DNA of 64,000 bases from UBA10348 sp002469915. Its GTDB lineage: Bacteria > Bacteroidota > Rhodothermia > Rhodothermales > UBA10348. Positions 1-7,474 of the stretch are shown here, in pieces. The notes under the pieces were generated by a model that did not search any database, was not told where the DNA came from, and saw nothing but the letters and a program-made list of their open reading frames with translations. The stretch spans positions 1-64,000 of the forward strand of contig JAQWHM010000002.1 of the NCBI GenBank assembly GCA_029249345.1. The letters run 5' to 3'. Position 1 is the first letter of the stretch, and each line of letters starts with the position of its first letter. Both the position numbers and the translations under genes were made by a program.

Positions 1-23
1 GGTGGGCGCCGCAGGCGCCCACC
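1..23. terminator. Perfect 10-bp stem hairpin, probable terminator
   Basis: GGTGGGCGCC and GGCGCCCACC are exact reverse complements around a GCA loop. The hairpin lies 24 bp beyond the stop codon of the minus-strand lipoprotein gene, where a terminator would be expected. The tract that would follow it on that strand is outside the window, so Rho-independence cannot be confirmed. It could also serve a plus-strand gene ending before the window. Confidence 0.6.
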
Positions 24-47
24 CCTCTCTGTATGTATCAAACCTGA

Positions 48-866
48 TTAGTTGAGGTCAGGAGAAATAGAAACCTGAATCCAGAGGTTGATTGGTGAAA
101 GTCCACCGGCATTAGGGCCTGCGCCACCGCCAGCGCCTCCACGCCCGCCTCCACGCCCGCCACCGCGACCACCACGGCCTCCACCACGTCCACCGCGACC
201 GCCTCCGGCTTGACCTGCCTGGCCACGTAGCCCTGACATATCCATTGTTTCGATTCCCAGACCCCATGTGCCATCTGTTGGGACAGCTACAAAAAAGTCG
301 GATCCAGAAGCGGCATCTCTTGGAATGATTAACTCCATTGAAAGCGCCCCGAAATCATAAGAGGAAGACGCTTTGAATGCCCCATTTGCTTCAATATTTC
401 TACGGATGGGTTTTCCTTCCTCGAAAATGATATCCATTTCCGTTTGCGTCTTATTCAACAAATCGTTGCGTGCTTGGTCTGTGCCGCCGCGGTCTGAGGC
501 AGGACCTCTGCCAGAACCAGGCTCTGAGACATCTCGGATTCCAAGAGGATACTTCAGACCAAAACCTTTCGATTCGTCGCCCTGATTGTTGAACCATAAG
601 GTTAATCCGCCGGCCATAATCGACTGTATAAGTCCCCGATTCGTTGTTTTTATGGCTACGTATATTTGGTCATCATCATGCATCGTCCCGACCCTTAATC
701 GGCCGTCTTCGTATTCTATGAGGTGATCCACCCACTCAATCAGATCTGAATCTGCATAAACGGTGCGTGATGGGGAAGTGCTTTGTATCTGATTAGATCC
801 TGCACATCCGGTAAGCAGAAATGCGCCAAGGAGTAGCGCAAAACAGGATCGGGCCGTCTTTATCAT
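48..866 (-). CDS. Lipoprotein with CBM9/DOMON-like domain and Arg/Gly-rich tail
   Basis: The 272-residue product begins with a type II signal peptide ending in the lipobox LLTGC, so it should be lipid-anchored outside the inner membrane. Residues of about 35-190 resemble the small beta-sandwich (CBM9/DOMON-like) lipoproteins of Bacteroidota and relatives, with a stretch like LTLWFNNQGDESKGFGLKYP; this assignment is from memory of the family pattern. Residues of about 210-250 are a run of GGR/RGG-type repeats that is almost pure Gly and Arg, followed by a short hydrophobic C-terminus. The ATG start sits directly before the signal peptide. Function is unknown; carbohydrate or haem-like ligand binding is possible. 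Confidence 0.75.
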   Translation of the reverse strand: MIKTARSCFALLLGAFLLTGCAGSNQIQSTSPSRTVYADSDLIEWVDHLIEYEDGRLRVGTMHDDDQIYVAIKTTNRGLIQSIMAGGLTLWFNNQGDESKGFGLKYPLGIRDVSEPGSGRGPASDRGGTDQARNDLLNKTQTEMDIIFEEGKPIRRNIEANGAFKASSSYDFGALSMELIIPRDAASGSDFFVAVPTDGTWGLGIETMDMSGLRGQAGQAGGGRGGRGGGRGGRGGGRGGGRGGAGGGAGPNAGGLSPINLWIQVSISPDLN

Positions 867-970
867 GGGATAGAACTTTTTAGGATTTGAGTTTCCTCTT
901 AGAGGCAGCTCGTCTGCTCAAATTGCCACTCTACGAAACAAGAAGGCACTTGAGTGTTCGTAGTCTTGGT

Positions 971-1243
971 CTACAACTCGTAATCATCGTCGTCTAAGTC
1001 GTCATCAAGGTCGTCGTCTAGATCGTCTTTCTCTGAGTCGTCATCGTCATCCGAATCATCGTCGAAGTCGTCCAGCTCATCTTCATCTAACGAGTCTTCG
1101 TCGTCCGAGCTATCATCTTCATCATCATCAAAGAAGTAATCGTCCTCATCAAACTCGTCTTCTTCATCCCATTCATCAGCTTCCTGATCGATCACCGTCG
1201 AGTGATGAGGGATGATATCTGTTGTTGGAAGGCTGGTTAGCAA
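971..1243 (-). CDS. Hyperacidic Asp/Glu-rich protein, start unresolved
   Basis: From about residue 23 to the end the frame encodes almost only Asp, Glu, Ser and a few Phe/Tyr/Leu, giving an extremely acidic, probably disordered protein. The listed start is a TTG at 1243. The frame stays open upstream to 1342 with protein-like sequence but no ATG, so the true start may be an ATT/ATC near 1322-1330 or this TTG. It is transcribed away from the H-NS-like gene across an AT-rich gap. Acidic tails of this kind occur in DNA mimics, histone chaperone-like proteins and calcium-binding proteins; no family was recognised. Confidence 0.55.
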   Translation of the reverse strand: MLTSLPTTDIIPHHSTVIDQEADEWDEEDEFDEDDYFFDDDEDDSSDDEDSLDEDELDDFDDDSDDDDDSEKDDLDDDLDDDLDDDDYEL

Positions 1244-1530
1244 TCCGTTGTCCAGTTCAATGTTAGTAATTGGAGGGTCCGATTTATGTGAGTCCTGCTC
1301 GCCTTGATCTCCAAAATAGTGAATTGTGATGTATTTATGTGTTTAATTCACGATTTAAGGTATATAAATGCATAAAGTTGAGATGATTTGGAAATACGTC
1401 TTCATTATTGTCACTTTACTGTTTTAAGGTCGTTTTACCCTGTTTATTTTAATACGTTTATTTAAATTGTTTTAATAGTTTTTTTAAACTATCATTAAGT
1501 TGTAACCCCACGAAACAATCAATAATAAGA
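1244..1530. promoter_or_regulatory. AT-rich divergent intergenic region
   Basis: This gap between the hyperacidic ORF and the H-NS-like gene is visibly much richer in A and T than its surroundings, especially 1320-1500 with many T and A runs. It should hold the promoters of both genes. AT-rich, curved DNA is the usual target of H-NS proteins, so autoregulation of the neighbouring gene is plausible. No single promoter could be picked with confidence. Confidence 0.4.
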
Positions 1531-1839
1531 ATGAATCTGTCGAATCTATCTCGCGTTGATTTGTTAAAACTCCAGAATGACATCTCTAATGAGATGGATC
1601 GAAGAGCGGAAGCGGAAAAGGACGAGACACGAAAGAAATTAGAGGCATTAGCTGCTGAAGCTGGGTTTTCGGTAGAAGAACTTTTCAGTGTCCAGAAATC
1701 GCGCAAGCGCGCACGGGCTAAAGTGAAGTACTTAGATCCTAAAAATGCAGCAAATGCATGGTCCGGTCGTGGTAGAATGCCCCGTTGGCTCGCAGCAGAG
1801 GTGAAAGCCGGGAAAAGCAAAGAGGATTTTGCTATCTAA
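1531..1839 (+). CDS. H-NS family nucleoid-associated protein
   Basis: The 102-residue protein has the H-NS layout: an N-terminal charged helical oligomerisation segment (residues about 1-60, rich in Glu/Lys/Arg) and a C-terminal DNA-binding motif. The motif reads KYLDPKNAANAWSGRGRMPR at residues about 66-85, matching the family signature (Y-x-(D/N)P-x-N-x2-(T/A)WSGRGR-x-P-x-W). Proteins of this type bind the minor groove of AT-rich DNA and silence horizontally acquired genes. Length agrees with the small H-NS/MvaT-type paralogues of Proteobacteria. The ATG follows a long AT-rich leader. H-NS proteins are not typical of Bacteroidota-like genomes, so transfer is possible. Confidence 0.85.
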   Translation: MNLSNLSRVDLLKLQNDISNEMDRRAEAEKDETRKKLEALAAEAGFSVEELFSVQKSRKRARAKVKYLDPKNAANAWSGRGRMPRWLAAEVKAGKSKEDFAI

Positions 1840-1871
1840 TTCCGATGTCCCTGATTAGTAGAGAAAGGGTC

Positions 1872-2555
1872 CTACAGTAATGTGTTCAATTGTTCAATAA
1901 GCCCTGGATGATCGATTCTGCCGCTGTTGACCTCTTTACTTACTGGATGCACATCTAATGGCTCGGCGTTCGCTTGATGTATTAGTAGTGGTACAGCCTC
2001 TGGACTGCCTTCTATCCAGTCTCTGATATGCTCGTTATCTAAGAAAACCGGCATTCGATGATGGTATTTCCCCATTTTGTCGTCGGCCGCTTTCGTTAAA
2101 ATGGTACAGGACTCGACGCTATTATCTTCGTAGTTCCACTTTTCCCACAGGCCGGCCATTAGAATGGGGGATTGATTCCGGTTATAGAAGTAATAAGGTT
2201 GTTTTGCGCCTTTAACCCCAGTCCATTCAAAGTATCCACTTACCGGGATAACACATCTTCTCTTTTTATAGGGATTTCGGAACGTGGGCTTTTCTGCGAC
2301 GGTTTCACTTCGGGCATTAAAGGTGCGATCGGGAATGTTATCTGGTTTGGCCCAGCGTGGAATTAATCCCCACCGGAGGATGGCCCATTCTAGCTCCTCT
2401 CCTTCGCGTAGCAGAATTCCGGGTAGATATTGGCCCGGTGTCACATTGTATCGTGGCAAGAGACCTGGTTCTTCCAGAATATCCGCCGCAGCTACCTCAT
2501 CGAACTGTTCTCTGAGGTATCCGGGCTTGGTTCCGTTGGCTATTCGACCGCACAT
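1872..2555 (-). CDS. yedK: SOS response-associated peptidase, abasic-site shield protein (SRAP/HMCES family)
   Basis: The protein starts MCGR, placing the catalytic Cys2 that forms a thiazolidine crosslink with abasic sites in single-stranded DNA. Other family marks are the F-N-A-R-(S/A)-E motif (FNARSETV), the CVIPVSGYFEW block with the active-site glutamate, and the HHRMP histidine motif. At 227 residues it has the usual length. It lies 24 bp downstream of dnaE2 on the same strand and is probably the last gene of the mutasome operon, so it would be made together with the translesion polymerase. Confidence 0.95.
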   Translation of the reverse strand: MCGRIANGTKPGYLREQFDEVAAADILEEPGLLPRYNVTPGQYLPGILLREGEELEWAILRWGLIPRWAKPDNIPDRTFNARSETVAEKPTFRNPYKKRRCVIPVSGYFEWTGVKGAKQPYYFYNRNQSPILMAGLWEKWNYEDNSVESCTILTKAADDKMGKYHHRMPVFLDNEHIRDWIEGSPEAVPLLIHQANAEPLDVHPVSKEVNSGRIDHPGLIEQLNTLL

Positions 2556-2579
2556 GGCTGAAGGGGTTATGGTTCAAAG

Positions 2580-5500
2580 CTATTTTACGGATCGGCTTGT
2601 CGTTTTGCTTCTTTTGGGGACATCCTTTTCGAAGACAATCTCGCGATCGTCTCTGCCAAATGAATGACCTCCTGGGCGGCCTTTATATCCGCCAATGACT
2701 CCTGATAGCGCCCACGCTTTTTCTACCATGATACCACGCCATGGTCCCACGGCCTGAAGGGCTCCTCTAATAATTAAGGCACTTTCAGTTAGCACCTTTC
2801 CGAGTGCATCCCGAACGTCTGGTTTACAGATGCACTGAATAAATCCTGATTCGTCCTCAAGGAAAATGAACATCGTACCCTTAGCGGTACCCGGGCGTTG
2901 CCTGAACATGACGAGGCCGGCTACTGTTATGATGGGGGGCTTGCGTTCATCGTAGGGAAGCGTTGTGCCGAACTGACGGGCCATATCCACCGGACGAATT
3001 TCAAAATCACTCAAAAACTGCCTGAGTACAACCATTGGATGTACCCGCGGGCCACCGTGAGTACGGAGGTCCCATTCGAGTCGGGTGCGCAGTGTGATAC
3101 CGGGCAGAGCAGGGATGTCTTTGGCGTGGAGTGTGGTCGTATCGAGTAGTGTAGTGCCGGGCGATGTTCTGGAGTAATTGTTTTTCGTACTGCTCTTAAC
3201 GTACTGGCGTGTAAGGACTTGCAGTTTGTAGAGCACAGTTCGGTTAGCGCCCTCTAACTGGTCGAAAGCGCCTGCGCGGGCTAGAGCCTTTAACTCATTA
3301 CCGGCGGCTGGGACGCGGTGAAAGAAGTCCTCAAGGCCCACAAAGGGAGCATTTTCCCGTTCAAGTATGACGTTTCGGGCTGTCCCATCTGAGACACCCT
3401 TGACGGAAGTCAACGGTTTACGAATGGCCCACACAGACTGAACCATTTCTAGATCAAAGCGCAGTCCAGATGTATTCACATCCGGTACAAGAATTCGCAC
3501 TCCGTGCCGGCGGGCATCCTGCTCGAGAGTCATCTGGGCATACATGCCCGGTCGGTGCTGCATGAGTCCAGCAAAGAAGGCCGCAGGATGGTAGGCCTTC
3601 AGGTAGGCACTGTGATATACGGTAAGAGCAAATGAAGCGGCATGCGAACGACAGAACCCGTACCCCACAAACTTGGACACCTGATCGAAGACCCGATTGG
3701 CCACCTTTCGACTGGCTCCGTTCTTCATAGCCGATTCCACGAATCCGTCCCGCATGCTTTCCATCTCTGTAGCATCTCGGAAACGAGACATCAGGCGCCG
3801 GAAACTGTCAGCCTCATCGAGGCTCCATCCAGCAAATCGATGGGCTACTTCAAGTACTTGCTCCTGAAAGACAATTACTCCATACGTGTCCTCTAATATT
3901 TCTTTGAGGATGGGATGGTCATAGCGCACAGGCTCAAGACCCTTATGACGGCGGATGAATGGGTGTATTAGTCCACCTTGAATGGGACCGGGGCGTACAA
4001 GGGAAATCTGCTTGATGAGATCCTGCATCGTTCTAGCCTGAATCCGGGCACCCGTACTCATCTGAGCTGGAGATTCAATCTGAAAGAGCCCCAAGACATC
4101 GCCTTCGCAGATCATATCATAGACTCGATCATCATCGAAGGGAAGGGCATCGAGGTCAATGGTAATATCTTGTTTGTCAGCAACGATCTCCCGAGCCTCG
4201 GAAACGGTGCCCAGCATGCGTAGGCCTAGCACGTCCAGTTTAATTAGACCTAAGAATTCGAGATCGTGTTTGTCGAACTGCACAATCCGCACCCCGTTGG
4301 CACTAGCCTGAAGGGGAGAGAACTGGCGCATGGGCTCGCGCGTGAGGACCATGCCGCCAGAATGCTGCCCTAGGTGCCGGGGGCACTCAAGTAGTCCAGT
4401 TGAGGCCGCCAGCAGAATCCGGAGTAAAGGAGACGCTCCTCCAGCGATGTTTTCGATGTGCGTTGCGTTATAGGTTTCTGTGGGGGGAGCATGGCTGCAT
4501 CGTTTTGACATCTGAACCGCCATTTCGGCCGGCCAGCCAAGCGCCTTAGCGGTGTCCTGTACGGCAGACTTCGTTAGATAGCGGTCTATGGTGGCCGCCA
4601 TGCCCGTGTGGTCCACACCGAAGCGCTCTTCCATCCAGGAAATAATCTCCTGTCGTCGGCTTGAATCGAAGTCGAGATCGATATCGGGTGTACCCTTGCG
4701 TCCACGGTGTAAAAACCGTTCAAAAAGCAGGTTATGCTCTATGGGGCAGACCCGCGTGATGTCGAGTAGATAGGTCACGATGGAATTGGCCGCCGATCCG
4801 CGCCCAAGACATCGGATTCCACGCCGTTGGGCTTCTTCGATGACCTCGTTCACTACGAGAAAGAAGTCCTGTATGTCCAGATCAGTGATAATACCAATCT
4901 CTTTGCGCAGTCGGACTTTGGCCTCCTCGCGATGTTCGGAGCCTTCGGGGTAGCGCCGGGCAAACCCGATCTCAATCTTTTGCTGTAAAACATCTTCGGA
5001 GGTCTTACCATCGGGCAGAAGGGCGCCGGGTGGAATGATTTCTCCCGGAATCAGATCTATTTCACAGGCTGTGGCAATATCTCCTGAGCGGTGTAGGGCG
5101 TCATGAGGAAGCCCCCGTCGCTTCAGTTCTGCTTCGGGCTGCACGAAGGCCATGGCATTGGCTGGCCGCTCCGGATGGTCATCATATACCGTAATACCGT
5201 TCCGGATGCAGGTCAGTAGATCGTAGCGCCAGTAATGAGATGGAGTAGCATATCGCACATCGCCGGTGGCCACAAGGGGAATGCCTGTCTGCTTGGAAAG
5301 ACGAATGATGCGACCAAGACGTTTATCATCACCTTTGCGCCGCCCGTGGGTGGCTTCGATGAAAAGGCGTTCGTCAAAAATATCCTGTAGGTGCCCGGTC
5401 CATTCCTGAGTTTGGTGCCAGTGCCCACCGTCTAGGAGAGGGTAGAGCATGCCTTCGTCAGAACCCGTGAGGCAGAATAGGTCACTATGGTATGTGGACA

Positions 5501-5855
5501 GGGTATCTAGATCGATGAAAGGTCGATCCCGAGTATCTCGCGCCGCGCCGTTTAGATGTGCGAGCGTGAGTAACTGACAGAGGTTTGCATAGCCATTCCG
5601 ATTTCGGGCGATGAGTACTAGATCTCGTTCGGCTGGTGCGCCAGGTGTTTGGATGGGCACTTCGGCACCGAATACATGCTGGATGCCGTGTTCCTTGCAT
5701 GCCTGCTGAAAGCGTACCACACCATATACCCCGTGCCGATCGGTGATCGCCATGGAGGACATACCAAGTCTTGCTGCTTCGGCGACCAACGCTTTTGGCG
5801 ACGAGGCCCCAGCTCGGAATGAAAACCAGCTTCGGGTATGTAAATGGACGAACAT
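2580..5855 (-). CDS. dnaE2: Error-prone DNA polymerase III alpha subunit (DnaE2/ImuC)
   Basis: A 1091-residue C-family polymerase. It starts with a PHP domain (FVHLHTRSWFSF, then a MAITDRHGVYG block), has the catalytic aspartates PDIDLDFD at about residue 390, a helix-hairpin-helix region, and an OB-fold near residue 975 (ITVAGLVMFRQRPGTAKG). The length and the shortened C-terminus separate it from replicative DnaE. With ImuB it carries out SOS-induced translesion synthesis. It follows the DUF6504 gene by 50 bp and precedes yedK by 24 bp, so the four genes look cotranscribed. Confidence 0.95.
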   Translation of the reverse strand: MFVHLHTRSWFSFRAGASSPKALVAEAARLGMSSMAITDRHGVYGVVRFQQACKEHGIQHVFGAEVPIQTPGAPAERDLVLIARNRNGYANLCQLLTLAHLNGAARDTRDRPFIDLDTLSTYHSDLFCLTGSDEGMLYPLLDGGHWHQTQEWTGHLQDIFDERLFIEATHGRRKGDDKRLGRIIRLSKQTGIPLVATGDVRYATPSHYWRYDLLTCIRNGITVYDDHPERPANAMAFVQPEAELKRRGLPHDALHRSGDIATACEIDLIPGEIIPPGALLPDGKTSEDVLQQKIEIGFARRYPEGSEHREEAKVRLRKEIGIITDLDIQDFFLVVNEVIEEAQRRGIRCLGRGSAANSIVTYLLDITRVCPIEHNLLFERFLHRGRKGTPDIDLDFDSSRRQEIISWMEERFGVDHTGMAATIDRYLTKSAVQDTAKALGWPAEMAVQMSKRCSHAPPTETYNATHIENIAGGASPLLRILLAASTGLLECPRHLGQHSGGMVLTREPMRQFSPLQASANGVRIVQFDKHDLEFLGLIKLDVLGLRMLGTVSEAREIVADKQDITIDLDALPFDDDRVYDMICEGDVLGLFQIESPAQMSTGARIQARTMQDLIKQISLVRPGPIQGGLIHPFIRRHKGLEPVRYDHPILKEILEDTYGVIVFQEQVLEVAHRFAGWSLDEADSFRRLMSRFRDATEMESMRDGFVESAMKNGASRKVANRVFDQVSKFVGYGFCRSHAASFALTVYHSAYLKAYHPAAFFAGLMQHRPGMYAQMTLEQDARRHGVRILVPDVNTSGLRFDLEMVQSVWAIRKPLTSVKGVSDGTARNVILERENAPFVGLEDFFHRVPAAGNELKALARAGAFDQLEGANRTVLYKLQVLTRQYVKSSTKNNYSRTSPGTTLLDTTTLHAKDIPALPGITLRTRLEWDLRTHGGPRVHPMVVLRQFLSDFEIRPVDMARQFGTTLPYDERKPPIITVAGLVMFRQRPGTAKGTMFIFLEDESGFIQCICKPDVRDALGKVLTESALIIRGALQAVGPWRGIMVEKAWALSGVIGGYKGRPGGHSFGRDDREIVFEKDVPKRSKTTSRSVK

Positions 5856-5905
5856 GGAGGCGTATTATTTTATGTAGTGAAAGAGGGGAGAGCCGGTTTG
5901 GACAT

Positions 5906-6199
5906 TCAGTCGTGGATGCCGGCGAGCGACCACCGGCCGGTTTTCATATCCCGGGAGACATCGAACGTGCCCCGATCGGTGCGCAATGTGACGTAGCGCC
6001 GGTGGCGCTCGCCGGCCCACCAAGTGCCCCGTACGTCCCATTGCTCGATGACCTCCCTGACTTCATAGCGCTGGCGGCCTCGTACGAGCAGGGTAGGACG
6101 GTCACCCTCAAAATGAATATTCGTGTTTCTTTTAGTTCGTTTGATCATAGATGGTTTATAGGTCGAAGGCGGCGTGGGCGGCGTAGGAATTAGTCCCAC
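5906..6199 (-). CDS. DUF6504 family protein of the mutasome operon
   Basis: A basic 97-residue protein without signal peptide. Its core (VRGRQRYEVREVIEQWDVRG, then TWWAGE-RRYVTLRT) resembles DUF6504 proteins, which are known as short companions of ImuB. The start codon overlaps the 3' end of imuB by 10 bp, indicating translational coupling. Residues 1-20 are Pro/Thr-rich, and a second Met at about residue 18 could be the real start. Function is not established; a role in ImuB-DnaE2 assembly is suggested only by position. Confidence 0.8.
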   Translation of the reverse strand: MGLIPTPPTPPSTYKPSMIKRTKRNTNIHFEGDRPTLLVRGRQRYEVREVIEQWDVRGTWWAGERHRRYVTLRTDRGTFDVSRDMKTGRWSLAGIHD

Positions 6200-7341
6200 A
6201 CCACATAACTGTATCGGTCTTCGTGAAAATGAGCGCCCGCGCGTAATACGCCACGTTTCATGGCCTTTGGAAAGCGGCGATGGACCCGCCCCACGGCAGA
6301 CTTCACTTGGCGCGTGCGCTCGGTGAAAAGTGACATTTGAAGCATGTCTCCCGTAAGGAGCCCTGCGAGCACGAGTTCAACCTTCTCGATGCCTACTCGG
6401 CCTTTCGATTGTTTGACACGAGTGAAGAGACCTTCGAGTAGTCTTTCTGAGAACCGGATGATGGCGTCCAGTCGGGCGGTGGGGTGCGTAAGGACCCGTG
6501 AAATCTGTTGAGGAGGGTAGCCTTCTATATGGAGTACGATGCGGACCTGTCCAACTACATGTGATTTCAATTCTTCCACTCCTTTTTGTGCTAGTCGGTT
6601 CAGAATGGGTATGACGTAGGGCAGGTCGTAGCAAGGGCTATAGAGCGTGAAGTGCTTCTGGATACTGGGAGAAGGGCGGAAAAGCCCAACGGGAGAGATG
6701 TCTTCGGGGTGCAGGAAGTCATGAACCTGCTCACCCTCTCTTCCATAGGCCAGTTTCAAGTGTCGCTTCGTGAGCCCCCGGGCCATACCAATCATGGTGC
6801 AGCCCAGTAATTCGAGCCCTTCAATAGAATCAAAACCAATGCCTGCCTCAGCCAGATAGGGAGTTGGAAAGGCGTCTTGAAAGGCTTCTTGTTTATCTCC
6901 TTCTACCGTAACCGTCTGCCCAGCCCCTGCCTGGATGGAGGCTAGCCAGGCCGTGGACCGATGCGTGGAAAACCCAATCGAAGCGCCCAAATAGCGCGCA
7001 CTCATGCGCACTTCTTCGGCGTCTGCTGCGAACCAAAGCCTAGGTTGATCGCTTTCTATGAAGGGGGTAATGCGGTTCATACGCTCGAGTACGTATTCCC
7101 ACGCACTGAATTCAGCCACGGGGTCTCGCAGGTATAGTGTGGCATCCGGGCAGAGTGAGGTAGCTCGAGAAGCCGTCATACCTACTTCTAAGCCGTTCTC
7201 TGCTGCCGCCCAATTGAGGGCGACGATGTGGTCATCTTCCTGTACGATGAGAGGCCGAATGGCATCATGCCGCCGGATGAGCGAGATGGCCCACGCCGGG
7301 AAGTGTTTAATGGTTAGGCAGCCGATAAAGGGGTGTGTCAT
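6190..7341 (-). CDS. imuB: ImuB, catalytically inactive Y-family polymerase
   Basis: The 383-residue protein has the fold-level layout of Y-family polymerases: palm/fingers in residues about 1-200 and a little-finger-like C-terminal half. The acidic catalytic positions of active family members are missing: the first strand reads CLTIKHFPAWA rather than a D-x-D motif. This is the hallmark of ImuB, which bridges DnaE2 to the beta clamp. It is the first gene of the minus-strand operon. No imuA was found upstream; the next gene is the divergent S9 peptidase. It is somewhat shorter than many ImuB proteins. Confidence 0.9.
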   Translation of the reverse strand: MTHPFIGCLTIKHFPAWAISLIRRHDAIRPLIVQEDDHIVALNWAAAENGLEVGMTASRATSLCPDATLYLRDPVAEFSAWEYVLERMNRITPFIESDQPRLWFAADAEEVRMSARYLGASIGFSTHRSTAWLASIQAGAGQTVTVEGDKQEAFQDAFPTPYLAEAGIGFDSIEGLELLGCTMIGMARGLTKRHLKLAYGREGEQVHDFLHPEDISPVGLFRPSPSIQKHFTLYSPCYDLPYVIPILNRLAQKGVEELKSHVVGQVRIVLHIEGYPPQQISRVLTHPTARLDAIIRFSERLLEGLFTRVKQSKGRVGIEKVELVLAGLLTGDMLQMSLFTERTRQVKSAVGRVHRRFPKAMKRGVLRAGAHFHEDRYSYVVWD

Positions 7342-7347
7342 AGAGAC

Positions 7348-7378
7348 ATGTTAACATATGTAAAATATGTGTGTCAAT
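7348..7378 (-). promoter_or_regulatory. Candidate promoter and palindromic operator of the imuB operon
   Basis: On the minus strand TTGACA (7378-7373) is followed after 17 bp by TTAACA/TAACAT, a fair -35/-10 pair. The -10 lies inside the perfect palindrome ATGTTAACAT (7348-7357), and a second inverted repeat ACATAT-N5-ATATGT covers 7354-7370. Repression by LexA at these repeats would fit a DNA-damage operon, but the LexA box of this lineage is not known to me. The imuB ATG is only 6 bp further on. Confidence 0.45.
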
Positions 7379-7474
7379 AGAAGATGGTATGATTATCAGA
7401 AAAACATTTTTTGTGCACAAACCAACTCCTGCATGTATCATCATGCACGACTCACAACGCGAAGTACAATTACG

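Noticed and set aside
1458..1820. 120-codon minus-strand frame opposite the H-NS-like gene
   Set aside because: The plus strand carries the H-NS signature; the reverse frame has no motif.
5771..6193. 140-codon plus-strand frame across the dnaE2/DUF6504 junction
   Set aside because: It is antisense to two well-supported genes and has no recognisable motif.
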